A stretch of 64,000 nt of DNA from Leadbetterella byssophila DSM 17132 (GCF_000166395.1 NC_014655.1:1984001-2048000); one strand, 5' to 3'; numbered from the stretch's first letter, positions 15,927 to 24,655 are shown. Notes: generated by a model from the letters alone, not told the origin. Numbers and translations are program-made.

Positions 15927-18328
15927 TATTTTCTAATGATTGCTCCTACTTCTCTTTCAAAAGCACCCATCAAACGCTGCATAGTCTTATCAATCTGCTG
16001 ATCCGTCAAGGTCTTCTCCTGATCTTGCAATATGAAGCTTACCGAGTAGGATTTTTGGTTTTCAGCCAACTTATCCCCCTTGTAAACATCAAACACATTC
16101 ACCTGTTTCAGGAGTTTTTTCTCCGTTTGATAAGCAATCTTCTGTATCTTATTGAAGCTAACTTCTTCATCCAATACCAATGACAAGTCTCTTCTCACTT
16201 CAGGGAACTTAGAGATCTCCTTAAAGACAAAATCAGTGGAATACTGCTGCATCAAATACTCCCAATCAAATTCTGCATAATAAGCCTCTTGTTTCAAATC
16301 AGCCTTTTTCAGCAGGTCAGCTTTTACCTTTCCAAAGCTAACTAAAACCTTACCATTCACCGTATAATCCAGACCGTAGGCAAAAGTTGGTGAAGCAGTT
16401 TCCTGGCCCTCAAACTGACGAACTTTCATCCACTTTAATACTTGCTGAACCGCCTGGTGTAAATGTCTGTAAGCTGTATTATCCCCCTTCAAAGCCCAAG
16501 ATTCCGCTGAAGTCTTACCTGTTAGTAAAAGACTTAACATCTTCTTCTCTTTGACCTTTCCTTGGGTATTACGTTTGTATACTCTTCCAAATTCAAAGAC
16601 CTTGAGATCCCTATTTCTACGATTGATATTATACACAGCAGTGTTCAAAGCAGAGAACAATAAGGATTGACGCATTTCCGACAATTCCTCACTCAAAGGG
16701 TTTAAAAGCTTAACACTGCTTTCAGGATCTCCTGTCCAGGCATTTTCCTTCGGATTTACAATAGACAAGCATTGGATCTCATTGAAACCCATCGCTGCTA
16801 AAGTGGCCGTCAAACTGATTCTCAAGCCCTCTTCTTCTTTAACAGGAAAATCTGATAGATAGCTGGCACTTAGATGATCTGAAAGTTCCACATTATCAAA
16901 ACCGTAGATTCTTAATACTTCCTCTACGATATCCGCCTCTCTGTTCACATCTACACGGTATGGAGGTACAGAAACAGCTAGCACACCTTCGCCCTTGTCT
17001 TGCACGCCAATATCCAACCTTTCCAGTATCTCTTTGATCTTGCCTATGCCTAAGGCCTTCCCTATCAAACGATCAATGTTCCTTACCTTAACATCAAATT
17101 CGAAATTTGAGATGGGTGTAGGATAATTATCGAAGGATTTGGACACTATCTGTCCGCCGGCCAACTCTTGAACTAACAGTGCTGCTAATTTGATGGCATA
17201 CGGAGGCATATTCGGATCAGTCCCTCTCTCATAACGGAAAGATGCATCTGTTTTTAAACCAAAATAGGATGCCGTACTACGTATATGGGCAGGATCAAAA
17301 TAAGCCACCTCTAAGAAAATGTGCTTAGTTTCAGCCTTCACTCCTGATTTCTGTCCACCAAATACACCGGCTATGGCCATGGGACCTTCCGCATCACAGA
17401 TAGCGAGGTCTTGTCCACGGAACTTACGGGATACTCCATCAAGGGTGATGATTTCAGTACCTGCTTCCGGCTTTCTAACCACTACCTTCCCTCCTCTGAT
17501 CTCATCTGCATCAAAGATGTGCATAGGTTGTCCTAAGAAATGACAGATGTAATTAGAGATATCTACGATATTATTGATCGGGTTCAAACCTACGGCTCTC
17601 AAGAATTCCTGAAGCCATTCCGGACTTTCCTTCACGCTTACACCCTGAATCTCTAATCCACAGAAACGCGGACAAGCTTCAGTAGCTATCACTTCCAAGT
17701 CTATCTTCGGCTCTGCTGACCCTAATGAAAATCCACTTACATCCGGCAATTGTAGGTCTAATCCGGTCACCGCTTTTATATCTCTGGCTACCCCAAAATG
17801 AGAAGCCGCATCCGCACGGTTAGGTGTCAAACCTATTTCAATGACATGATCACCCTCCTTCTTGAAATATTGGGCTACAGGAGTACCAGGAGCTAAATCT
17901 GTATCTAAAATCAATAGACCATCATGAGACTTACCTAATCCAATCTCATCTTCTGCACATAGCATCCCGTTTGATGAAGCGCCTCTGATCTTCGATTTCT
18001 TTATAGTAAACGGCTCTCCTTCTGTAGGATACAAGGTTACTCCTACCGGCGCTACAATCACCTTTTGACCTTCAGCTACATTAGGCGCACCACAAACGAT
18101 GTCCAGAATCTCTTCTCCACCTACATCTACGCGCGTCAACTTTAATTTATCAGCATCTGGATGCTTTTCACACGACAAAACCTTGCCTATCACCAGCCCA
18201 TCCAGTGTGCCTTTTATCTCTTCTATTCCTTCCACTTCCAGCCCGGTAGAAGTCAATAATCTTCCCAACTCCTCAGGAGAATGCTCAAACGATATAAACT
18301 TCTTCAGGCTCTTGTACGAAATCTTCAT
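15926..18328 (-). CDS. pheT: Phenylalanyl-tRNA synthetase beta subunit
   Basis: The beta subunit of the (alpha-beta)2 enzyme charging tRNA-Phe; about 800 residues as expected. The start MKISYKSLKKFISF at 18328 is preferred over an upstream ATG at 18349, because family members begin MKISYxWL and a TATCTTTG promoter box at 18349-18356 would put the upstream ATG before the transcript start. Domains: the EMAP/tRNA-binding OB fold (about 40-150; CGAPNVAEGQKVIVAPVG), B3/B4 editing core (HIFDADEIRGGKVVVRK), B5 (YPTPISNFEFDV), and C-terminal FDX-ACB anticodon-binding domain (EISKFPEVRRDLSLVLDEEV). pheS is not in the window. Confidence 0.96.
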   Translation of the reverse strand: MKISYKSLKKFISFEHSPEELGRLLTSTGLEVEGIEEIKGTLDGLVIGKVLSCEKHPDADKLKLTRVDVGGEEILDIVCGAPNVAEGQKVIVAPVGVTLYPTEGEPFTIKKSKIRGASSNGMLCAEDEIGLGKSHDGLLILDTDLAPGTPVAQYFKKEGDHVIEIGLTPNRADAASHFGVARDIKAVTGLDLQLPDVSGFSLGSAEPKIDLEVIATEACPRFCGLEIQGVSVKESPEWLQEFLRAVGLNPINNIVDISNYICHFLGQPMHIFDADEIRGGKVVVRKPEAGTEIITLDGVSRKFRGQDLAICDAEGPMAIAGVFGGQKSGVKAETKHIFLEVAYFDPAHIRSTASYFGLKTDASFRYERGTDPNMPPYAIKLAALLVQELAGGQIVSKSFDNYPTPISNFEFDVKVRNIDRLIGKALGIGKIKEILERLDIGVQDKGEGVLAVSVPPYRVDVNREADIVEEVLRIYGFDNVELSDHLSASYLSDFPVKEEEGLRISLTATLAAMGFNEIQCLSIVNPKENAWTGDPESSVKLLNPLSEELSEMRQSLLFSALNTAVYNINRRNRDLKVFEFGRVYKRNTQGKVKEKKMLSLLLTGKTSAESWALKGDNTAYRHLHQAVQQVLKWMKVRQFEGQETASPTFAYGLDYTVNGKVLVSFGKVKADLLKKADLKQEAYYAEFDWEYLMQQYSTDFVFKEISKFPEVRRDLSLVLDEEVSFNKIQKIAYQTEKKLLKQVNVFDVYKGDKLAENQKSYSVSFILQDQEKTLTDQQIDKTMQRLMGAFEREVGAIIRK

Positions 18329-18348
18329 GCTCAACTGTAAAAATTTCA

Positions 18349-18356
18349 CAAAGATA
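18349..18356 (-). promoter_or_regulatory. -7 box of the pheT promoter
   Basis: The minus strand reads TATCTTTG, an exact TAnnTTTG match, about 20 bases before the ATG at 18328. No clear -33 TTG is seen. Confidence 0.5.
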
Positions 18357-18446
18357 CGTCCATAAAGGAAATAAAAGTGCGACTATACCCCTAGATTTTA
18401 GGGAAAACCCAAAAAAATTGATGGAAGATTTGGACAGCTACGATAT

Positions 18447-18464
18447 TTTCGTAGATTTACGAAA
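18447..18464. promoter_or_regulatory. Candidate operator of the BlaI-type repressor
   Basis: TTTCGTA-GATT-TACGAAA is a perfect 7-bp inverted repeat. It overlaps a second one, CTACGA-TATTT-TCGTAG (18438-18454), giving three alternating TACGA/TCGTA half sites 117-144 bases before the repressor start. The placement suits autoregulation by a winged-helix dimer; the motif differs from the classic TACAnnTGTA box. Confidence 0.5.
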
Positions 18465-18580
18465 GTTTAGTAAAATTCCCCAATCAGAAAATGACTTTAC
18501 TCATAACAAATAGCCTTAACGCGAATTGAATTTTGGAGTAAACCGGTGGAATGAGGGAAAGATTAAATGTAAGTTTTAAT

Positions 18581-18931
18581 ATGGAAAAATTAACGATTCA
18601 AGAAGAAGAAGCCATGAGGGCCATTTGGAAATTAAATGGGGGCTTTGTAAAGGATATACTGGAGGAATTAAAAGAAGAGGTACCTTATACCACCCTTGCA
18701 TCTACCGTCAAAAACTTAGAAAAAAAAGGATATGTGACCCATGAAAGATATGCCAATGCGCATAAATATATCCCTTTGATATCCCAACAGGAATACAAGA
18801 AAAAGTTCCTAACACATTTTATTGGAGAGTACTTTGGAAATTCCTACAAAGATGTAGTGAGCTTCTTTGCTGAAGAGCAAAAACTAAAACCCGAAGAATT
18901 AGAGGAAATCTTAAAAATGATAGAAAAATGA
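18581..18931 (+). CDS. BlaI/MecI/CopY family transcriptional repressor
   Basis: A winged-helix repressor of 116 residues from MEKLTIQEEEAMRAIWKLNG; an in-frame ATG at 18551 would add ten residues without family similarity. Typical features are the helix-turn-helix region VKDILEELKEEVPYTTLAST followed by VKNLEKKGYVTHER, and the C-terminal dimerisation helices. In the BlaI-BlaR1 system the repressor is removed when the partner M56 membrane peptidase senses a signal. Here the partner gene overlaps the repressor by four bases (ATGA), so this is a two-gene sensor-repressor cassette. Palindromes upstream (18438-18464) may be its own operator. Confidence 0.9.
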   Translation: MEKLTIQEEEAMRAIWKLNGGFVKDILEELKEEVPYTTLASTVKNLEKKGYVTHERYANAHKYIPLISQQEYKKKFLTHFIGEYFGNSYKDVVSFFAEEQKLKPEELEEILKMIEK

Positions 18932-20163
18932 GCATCCTTTTAGAAATCAACCTTTTCCTAAGCTTACTGTATGTAGGATATTTCCTTTTTTTGAGGAATT
19001 TGACCTTCTTCTATTGGACCAGATTCTACTTCTTGGGTGGGATGATCTTATCTCTCCTTTGGCCCTTTTTAAAATCAAAAAAAATCGTAGCTCAGAGGTC
19101 TGAAGCAGTAAACATTTCAATTCCGGAAATCAGCAGCGGCATACCGTGGGAGACTTACCTATTCTATAGCGTATTGATAATTATTTGTATATTATTCTTG
19201 CGGTTAGTATTTAGTTATAAGAGCGTTTATACTATTCATAAGCGCTCTATCACATCACATTTTGATACTTATACCTTTAGAGATAGTAGTAATAAAATCC
19301 ATCCTTTCTCCTTTTGGAACTGGATATATATACATACTCCAAGCCATAGCCAAAAGGAATTGAGTACTATTTTGAAACATGAAAGCGTACATACTCAGGA
19401 ACTGCATTCCCTGGATGTACTATTAGCTGAAGTATGCCGGATCATTTGTTGGTATAACCCTCTCGTCAATTACCTTAATCTAAAAGTAAAAGAGAACCTG
19501 GAGTTTCTTGTAGATCAAAAAGTGTTGAAGGCTGGTTGGGACAAAATCACCTACCAACATTCTTTAGTAGGCGTTTCTCTGCAACACAGTTCTTTAGAAA
19601 CGGCCGGAAATGCCTTTGCATTTAAAGCACTGAAACGAAGAATCAAGATGATGAACAAATTACCATCACATAGATTAACCCTCAGCGCCTATCTTCTTAT
19701 AGTACCCGCCCTTTTACTTAGCATTACCCATATCTCCTGCCAAAAAGAAGAAGACAATATGCCCTTTTTGGCAAAAATGAAAGAAAATACACTGGACATT
19801 AAAAAAAGGAGTTTGCCAGACACTGTAGTAGTAGTAGAAGGGATAGAAGTTAAAAGTAAAGAAGTAGTTCTACCGAAGAAGAAAGATGGGATGGCAAAGG
19901 TGATCATCCAAGGCGGGCAATTTACTCCTGAAAACGCTCGAAAAGTAGAGGAACCTAAGTCGGGTTTAAGAGGAAACTTGAGCAAGGAGAATTCTCCTCT
20001 CATTATAGTGGAAGGTAAAGAGATTGAGAACTTAAATTCTGTGGATCCCGGTGACATCCATAGTATCACCGTTCTAAAGTCCAAAGACCGGACAGAAGAA
20101 TACGGAGAAAAGGCAGAAAACGGTGTGATTCTGATCACTCTAAAAAAAGGTACTCGACAATAA
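18928..20163 (+). CDS. M56 family (BlaR1-like) membrane metallopeptidase with C-terminal TonB-plug-like segment
   Basis: A 411-residue protein. Membrane helices at about 5-22, 30-47, 75-93 and 255-272 surround a zinc peptidase domain with HESVH (H151, E152, H155) and the downstream helix ending ENLEFLVDQKVL typical of M56. The C-terminal extracytoplasmic part lacks a penicillin-binding domain. Instead it ends in LIIVEGKEIENLNSVDPGDI, HSITVLKSKDRTEEYGEKAE and NGVILITLKKG, the pattern of the plug domain of TonB-dependent receptors, as in many Bacteroidota M56 proteins. It probably senses an envelope signal and inactivates the co-encoded repressor (inference). The signal is unknown. Confidence 0.88.
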   Translation: MSILLEINLFLSLLYVGYFLFLRNLTFFYWTRFYFLGGMILSLLWPFLKSKKIVAQRSEAVNISIPEISSGIPWETYLFYSVLIIICILFLRLVFSYKSVYTIHKRSITSHFDTYTFRDSSNKIHPFSFWNWIYIHTPSHSQKELSTILKHESVHTQELHSLDVLLAEVCRIICWYNPLVNYLNLKVKENLEFLVDQKVLKAGWDKITYQHSLVGVSLQHSSLETAGNAFAFKALKRRIKMMNKLPSHRLTLSAYLLIVPALLLSITHISCQKEEDNMPFLAKMKENTLDIKKRSLPDTVVVVEGIEVKSKEVVLPKKKDGMAKVIIQGGQFTPENARKVEEPKSGLRGNLSKENSPLIIVEGKEIENLNSVDPGDIHSITVLKSKDRTEEYGEKAENGVILITLKKGTRQ

Positions 20164-20207
20164 CAGCGCGTTGGTCGAGACATTCAAAGCATAAGTATTT
20201 TTTTTCA

Positions 20208-20215
20208 TAACTTCG
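20208..20215 (+). promoter_or_regulatory. Candidate -7 box of the S9 peptidase gene
   Basis: TAACTTCG, one base from TAnnTTTG, 22 bases before the ATG at 20238. No convincing -33 element is visible. Confidence 0.35.
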
Positions 20216-20237
20216 AACCTTTAAAAAAACGTAGTAT

Positions 20238-23042
20238 ATGAAGAGAAGTATTTATGCTTTACTTCTTTTTGGTAGTATAGTTTCCTATGCCCAAAAGAAG
20301 CCTCTAGATCACTCCGTATATGATGGATGGCAGTCCATTGGGAATACAGGAGTATCTAAAAAAGGAGACAAAATTTTCTTCCAAGTCACTCCCCAAGAAG
20401 GTGACGGAATTTTGTACCTTAAAACCGACAAGAACGAAACCCTGTTCACCCTTCCTAGAGCCAGCAATCCAAAATTCAGCTCAGACGACGCCCATTTAGT
20501 TAGCTTAATATCTCCCCTATACGCTGAAACTAGAAAAGCACGTATAGACAAAAAGAAAAGGGAAGATATGCCTAAGGATTCACTTGCCATCTATTCTATC
20601 AGTACCAAAAACCTGACAAAGATCCCTCAGGTGAAATCTTATCAATTAGCTGAAGAGGATGGAAAATACTTGGTCTACTTATACGATGAACTTCCGGAGA
20701 AAAAGCCAGCTGCTGATACTGCCAAAGCAAAAGGTCCGGCTCCAAGACCAAAGAAGCCATCTACTAACCTTGTAGTATATCATTTGGGAGTAGGTAAGGA
20801 CACCGTGTTCCAACAAGTAGAATCTTACGATCTGGACAAAAAAGGAAGATCCTTAGTATTCGTCAGAAAACCTCAAGAGAAAGATAGTGTAGGCAAAACC
20901 GGTGGGGTTTTCCGTTACGACTTTGCTACTAAAACACTTACTCAAATCACTTCAGGCAAAGGCACATTCAAAGGTTTTACCTTTGATGAAAGTAGTAATA
21001 ACCTAGCCTATCTAGGAGACTTGTCGCCAGAAAAGGCTCAAATCAAAGATTTCAAAGTTTACCTACATACAGGTAAGGATACTTCTAAAGTATTTGTTTC
21101 TGCCAAGACTCCAGGAGTACCTACCAACTGGTATGTGAGCGGAGACGGCAATTTGAAGTTCAGCAAGAATGGCGAAAAGCTTTTCTTAGGTCTGGCTCCA
21201 GTTCCAAGAGTGAAAGACACTACTTTAGTAGAGTTCGAACACGCAAAGGTGGATATCTGGCATTGGAAAGACGATTATCTGCAAACACAGCAATTGGTTA
21301 ACCTTAGAAGAGACCTATCAAAATCTTATCTATCCGTAGTGAATATGAAGTCTCCTGATAAAGTAATAGCTCTAGGAGATGAGAAATTAAGCGATATCAG
21401 AAACACGGAAGATGCCAACAACGAATTCGTAGTAGCTACTACTGATTTCGGTAGAAGAATTGAAACGCAATGGCAAACCGGTAGTGTGGTAGATGTTTAT
21501 CTGGTATCTACAGTTGACGGATCTAGAAAATTAATCGCAGAAAAGGTTAGAGGAATGGTATCCCTCTCTCCAGAAGGAAAGAACGTTATCTGGTATGACA
21601 GAAGTAAAGGTCATTACTTCAACTATAATATCGCATCAGGAAAAACAGTTAACCTAACTGAACAATTAGGTGTATCTGTAGCAGATGAAGACAATGATTC
21701 TCCGGATGATCCTAACTCGTACGGAATCGCGGGATGGACAACAGGCGATGAAAAAGTATGGATCAATGATAGATACGATATCTGGTCAATCAAAGCTGAT
21801 GGAACGCAAGCTACAAAGATCACTAACGGCCGTGAACAAAAGATCACTTTCCGTTACGAAGATTGGAAAGAAAGAAAATCTCGCTTCGCTCCTACCGTGA
21901 TTGATGAAAAATCACCTATGGTCTTGACAGCTTTCAACAACGAAACCAAAGAAGCAGGATTCTATAGCTTAACATTACAAACCGGCAAAAAAGCTCCAAA
22001 AGAGCCTTTTAAAGCATTAAGATGGGCGAAAAACTCCTTCAGCAACATCAAAGAAGCTAAAGATGCTAAGGTTTATGTATATGTGAAAGAGCGTTATGAA
22101 GAGTCTCCAAACGTGTACCTTTCTAAGGATTTAGTAAATGAAGTTCAGCTATCTGATATCAACCTTCAACAAAAGGATTACAACTGGGGAACGGCAGAAC
22201 TTTACCACTGGACCACTCCTACCGGTAAAGCGGCTACAGGTGTATTGTATAAACCGGCAGATTTTGATCCAAACAAAACCTACCCTATCATCGCTTACTT
22301 CTATGAAAAAGTATCTGATGGACTTTACAAGTACAATGCTCCGGCTCCTACTCCTTCACGTTTGAACATTTCCTTCTTTGTAAGTAATGGCTATGTAGTA
22401 TTTACTCCGGATATCAGCTATACCATAGGTTATCCAGGTAAATCTGCTGAAGAGTACATCAACTCCGGCATGGCCTCTCTAAAACAAAACAAATGGGCCG
22501 GAAAACTTGCTATACAGGGACAAAGCTGGGGCGGTTACCAGGTGGCGCACTTGATTACAGTTACTGATATGTATGATGCGGCATGGGCCGGCGCACCGGT
22601 GGTTAACATGACTTCTGCTTACGGGGGAATCCGTTGGGGTACCGGTATGAACCGTCAGTTCCAATATGAAAGAACACAAAGTAGAATAGGTGCTACACTT
22701 TGGGAAAAACCTGAACTGTATATAGAGAACTCTCCTCTATTCAGAATGCCTAATGTTAAAACTCCTGTGGTCATCATGCATAACGACCAAGACGGCGCAG
22801 TGCCTTGGTACCAAGGTATTGAGATGTTTACGGCTCTTCGCCGTTTGCAAAAACCGGTTTGGATGCTAAACTACAATGGCGATGACCACAACCTGGTTCA
22901 GCGTCAAAACAGAAAAGATATACAAAGACGTCAATTGCAATTCTTTGATCACTTCCTAAAAGGAAAACCTGCAGCACCTTGGATTGAGAAAGGTGTTCCG
23001 GCTACCCTAAAAGGAATAGATTGGGGATTCGGTGACGAATAA
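20238..23042 (+). CDS. Secreted S9 family prolyl oligopeptidase-type peptidase
   Basis: A 934-residue exported peptidase. A Sec signal peptide ends near residue 19 (MKRSIYALLLFGSIVSYAQ). An N-terminal beta-propeller region with repeated blade-like sequence is followed by the alpha/beta-hydrolase domain. The catalytic triad is Ser763 in GQSWGGYQ, Asp852 in HNDQDGAVPW and His884 in NGDDHNLV, in the expected order. Such enzymes cleave dipeptides or acylated residues from peptides in the periplasm or outside. The gene stands alone, bounded upstream by the M56 gene (75-base gap) and downstream by a strong terminator. Confidence 0.92.
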   Translation: MKRSIYALLLFGSIVSYAQKKPLDHSVYDGWQSIGNTGVSKKGDKIFFQVTPQEGDGILYLKTDKNETLFTLPRASNPKFSSDDAHLVSLISPLYAETRKARIDKKKREDMPKDSLAIYSISTKNLTKIPQVKSYQLAEEDGKYLVYLYDELPEKKPAADTAKAKGPAPRPKKPSTNLVVYHLGVGKDTVFQQVESYDLDKKGRSLVFVRKPQEKDSVGKTGGVFRYDFATKTLTQITSGKGTFKGFTFDESSNNLAYLGDLSPEKAQIKDFKVYLHTGKDTSKVFVSAKTPGVPTNWYVSGDGNLKFSKNGEKLFLGLAPVPRVKDTTLVEFEHAKVDIWHWKDDYLQTQQLVNLRRDLSKSYLSVVNMKSPDKVIALGDEKLSDIRNTEDANNEFVVATTDFGRRIETQWQTGSVVDVYLVSTVDGSRKLIAEKVRGMVSLSPEGKNVIWYDRSKGHYFNYNIASGKTVNLTEQLGVSVADEDNDSPDDPNSYGIAGWTTGDEKVWINDRYDIWSIKADGTQATKITNGREQKITFRYEDWKERKSRFAPTVIDEKSPMVLTAFNNETKEAGFYSLTLQTGKKAPKEPFKALRWAKNSFSNIKEAKDAKVYVYVKERYEESPNVYLSKDLVNEVQLSDINLQQKDYNWGTAELYHWTTPTGKAATGVLYKPADFDPNKTYPIIAYFYEKVSDGLYKYNAPAPTPSRLNISFFVSNGYVVFTPDISYTIGYPGKSAEEYINSGMASLKQNKWAGKLAIQGQSWGGYQVAHLITVTDMYDAAWAGAPVVNMTSAYGGIRWGTGMNRQFQYERTQSRIGATLWEKPELYIENSPLFRMPNVKTPVVIMHNDQDGAVPWYQGIEMFTALRRLQKPVWMLNYNGDDHNLVQRQNRKDIQRRQLQFFDHFLKGKPAAPWIEKGVPATLKGIDWGFGDE

Positions 23043-23048
23043 GAATTA

Positions 23049-23078
23049 AGGGGCTATCAAATGATAGCCCCTTTTTTA
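23049..23078 (+). terminator. Rho-independent terminator after the S9 peptidase gene
   Basis: GGGGCTAT-CAAATG-ATAGCCCC (23051-23072) followed by six T residues, ten bases after the stop codon. Confidence 0.9.
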
Positions 23079-23340
23079 CACTATAATACTCTGCTATTCA
23101 TCCCTTAAGTATTTCTAGCATCAGACTAGATCACCTCACTATTGAAGGAATGATTCCTACTTTCTGTAAATAACTCTCCTGCTTTAGATCTAAACCCTTC
23201 TTTCGCTTGGTCTAGCACCAGACTAAAGTCCTACATCTCTTCTCGTATTTTAATGCGTACGAATTATCAAAAGTAAGGCAGCTTCATTAAGGAATTCTAA
23301 TGTAAAAAGAGGAACATCATAAAGACCTTCCTTATGTACA
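23079..23340. other. Unassigned intergenic stretch with a repeated CTAG-containing motif
   Basis: No intact gene is visible on either strand. Two similar short motifs, TCTAGCATCAGACTAGA and TCTAGCACCAGACTAAA, occur about 100 bases apart. On the minus strand a stop-interrupted reading includes SLVLDQAKEGFRSKAGELF followed by TESRNHSFNSEV, which reads like coding sequence but has no start or continuation. It could be a decayed gene or a dispersed genomic repeat. No function is claimed. Confidence 0.35.
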
Positions 23341-23370
23341 AAAAGAGGCTGCCTCAAAAAAGCAGCCTCT
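23340..23370 (-). terminator. Rho-independent terminator of the 29-residue ORF
   Basis: The minus strand reads AGAGGCTGC, a 9-base loop, GCAGCCTCT, then TTTTTG. The stem is a perfect 9 bp. It begins 27 bases after the stop of the small minus-strand ORF at 23397-23486, the only plausible gene for it. Confidence 0.75.
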
Positions 23371-23396
23371 CCATTTATAAATGAAACAAACGAAAT

Positions 23397-23486
23397 CTAT
23401 ATTTTCCCTTTGGAAATCAATGTATAGGTTCTATACACGATGTACAGCACTAAACCTAAGCCTAAAAGTACGGTAAAGTAAGCCAT
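23397..23486 (-). CDS. Small (29-residue) single-span membrane peptide, uncharacterised
   Basis: ATG at 23486 to TAG at 23397 encodes MAYFTVLLGLGLVLYIVYRT plus YTLISKGKI, one hydrophobic helix followed by a basic tail, as in many small inner-membrane regulators. Support comes from context. A well-formed promoter lies directly upstream (TTTG, 20-base spacer, TACATTTG), the -7 box overlaps a 16-bp mec-box-like palindrome, and a strong terminator follows the stop. I do not recognise a family. Regulation by a BlaI-type repressor, perhaps the one at 18581, is a reasonable guess. Confidence 0.6.
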   Translation of the reverse strand: MAYFTVLLGLGLVLYIVYRTYTLISKGKI

Positions 23487-23502
23487 AGAAAAAGGGTGAT
23501 TA

Positions 23503-23539
23503 TACTACAAATGTAGTAAAAACTATTAACTCTACCAAA
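23503..23539 (-). promoter_or_regulatory. Promoter with overlapping mec-box-like operator
   Basis: On the minus strand a TTTG (-33, at 23539-23536) is followed 20 bases later by TACATTTG (-7, at 23515-23508). The -7 box is inside the palindrome TACTACATTTGTAGTA (23518-23503), which has the ACTACAnnTGTAGT architecture of BlaI/MecI operators. A bound repressor would block the -7 region. Confidence 0.65.
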
Positions 23540-23556
23540 TAAATAGACTAAAATTT

Positions 23557-23928
23557 TTAAGGCAGTACCAGCTCTTGCATTAAGTGCTGAATCTTAGCGG
23601 CAGGATCACAGGTCAAGCCCGGATGGATCTTGGAGGTTTGAACCACTGTGCTTCTAGTAGCGGTTAACCATCTGAAACGTTCAGCTAAAGGAAATTGCCC
23701 AATAGGACCTTCACCTTCAGCTATACGCTCAAAGGTCTGGAGATAGTCTTGCAAATCTTGCCAATCCATCCCTTTGCAGAATCCCTTAAACTTATTGGGA
23801 TCAACTTCCCATTTGACTTGTAGAAAACGCAAAGCCTTACAGTATAGAATAATCCCCACGTTGAAGAATTCTTCACGCTCTACTCTAGGAACTACCCTGA
23901 TCACCGCATATTCATACAAGTGCTTCAT
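23557..23928 (-). CDS. DUF3037 domain protein
   Basis: A 123-residue soluble protein starting MKHLYEYAVIRVVPRVEREE, followed by FFNVGIILYCKALRFLQVKW; the YAVIRxVPxxEREEFxNVGxIL pattern is the DUF3037 hallmark. Function is unknown. It overlaps the upstream HipA-like kinase gene by 17 bases, and the HipA-like/DUF3037 pairing recurs in bacteria (family knowledge), so the two products probably work together. It is the last gene of carA-thrC-hipA-like-DUF3037. Confidence 0.85.
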   Translation of the reverse strand: MKHLYEYAVIRVVPRVEREEFFNVGIILYCKALRFLQVKWEVDPNKFKGFCKGMDWQDLQDYLQTFERIAEGEGPIGQFPLAERFRWLTATRSTVVQTSKIHPGLTCDPAAKIQHLMQELVLP

Positions 23929-24655
23929 CTACAAAAACCTGAGAATTTTCTAAACGTTTACTTAGGAAATCAATATATACTTGCCTATCCCCCTCTTCTA
24001 CTAGCCAGGAAACGGGGAGCGCATTCACCACCTTTTCAAAGAAGGCTCTATTTAATATGCTTTTGGCAAAGGTGTCCATCTCTTGTACCTTGCTAGCTTT
24101 CCCTTTCAATACATGATCTTTAATGGCTTTGAAAGGACTTAAAGCCTGCTTCTCCCAAGTCTCCCAATTGTGATGAAAATACAAAGAAGCTCCATGGTCT
24201 ATCAACCAAAGCTCCTTGTGCCACATCAGCATATTAGTATTCTTTGCCGTCCTATCCACATTCATTAGAAAGGCATCCAGCCAAACTATTAGAGAGGCCA
24301 TCTCTTCCGAGATAGGATGCAAAACCGGATCAAAGGTAATAGCCCCGGATAGGTAATGAACACCTAGATTTGTACCCGTACTGAACTTGAGCAAGTCTTG
24401 AATCTCTTCATCCGGCTCCGTTCTTCCAAAGCTATCGTCTAGCTCAGCCAATACCATTTCAGGAACTTTTAAACCTAGTTTTCTGGCTATTTCTCCACCC
24501 ACCGTGTCTGCAATCAAGGCCTTCGTTCCCTGTCCTGCCCCTCTGAATTTCAGTACATACAAGAACTCATCATCTGCCTCTACTATGGCAGGTAGAGACC
24601 CTCCCTCCCTCAGTGGAGTGATGTAACGGGTTATATGTACTTCCCTAAATTTCAT
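23912..24655 (-). CDS. HipA-like kinase family protein
   Basis: A 247-residue protein resembling the compact HipA_2 kinase fold. An N-terminal nucleotide-binding region has LYVLKFRGAGQGTKALIADT. The catalytic loop reads WLDAFLMNVDRTAKNTNML, with Asp and Asn spaced as in HipA. The metal-binding equivalent of DFG is LIDHGASLYFHH. It is much shorter than E. coli HipA (440 residues), and no HipB-like DNA-binding antitoxin is adjacent. The partner is the DUF3037 gene overlapping its end. The substrate is unknown; toxin activity should not be assumed. It begins at the thrC stop (one-base overlap). Confidence 0.8.
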   Translation of the reverse strand: MKFREVHITRYITPLREGGSLPAIVEADDEFLYVLKFRGAGQGTKALIADTVGGEIARKLGLKVPEMVLAELDDSFGRTEPDEEIQDLLKFSTGTNLGVHYLSGAITFDPVLHPISEEMASLIVWLDAFLMNVDRTAKNTNMLMWHKELWLIDHGASLYFHHNWETWEKQALSPFKAIKDHVLKGKASKVQEMDTFAKSILNRAFFEKVVNALPVSWLVEEGDRQVYIDFLSKRLENSQVFVDEALV

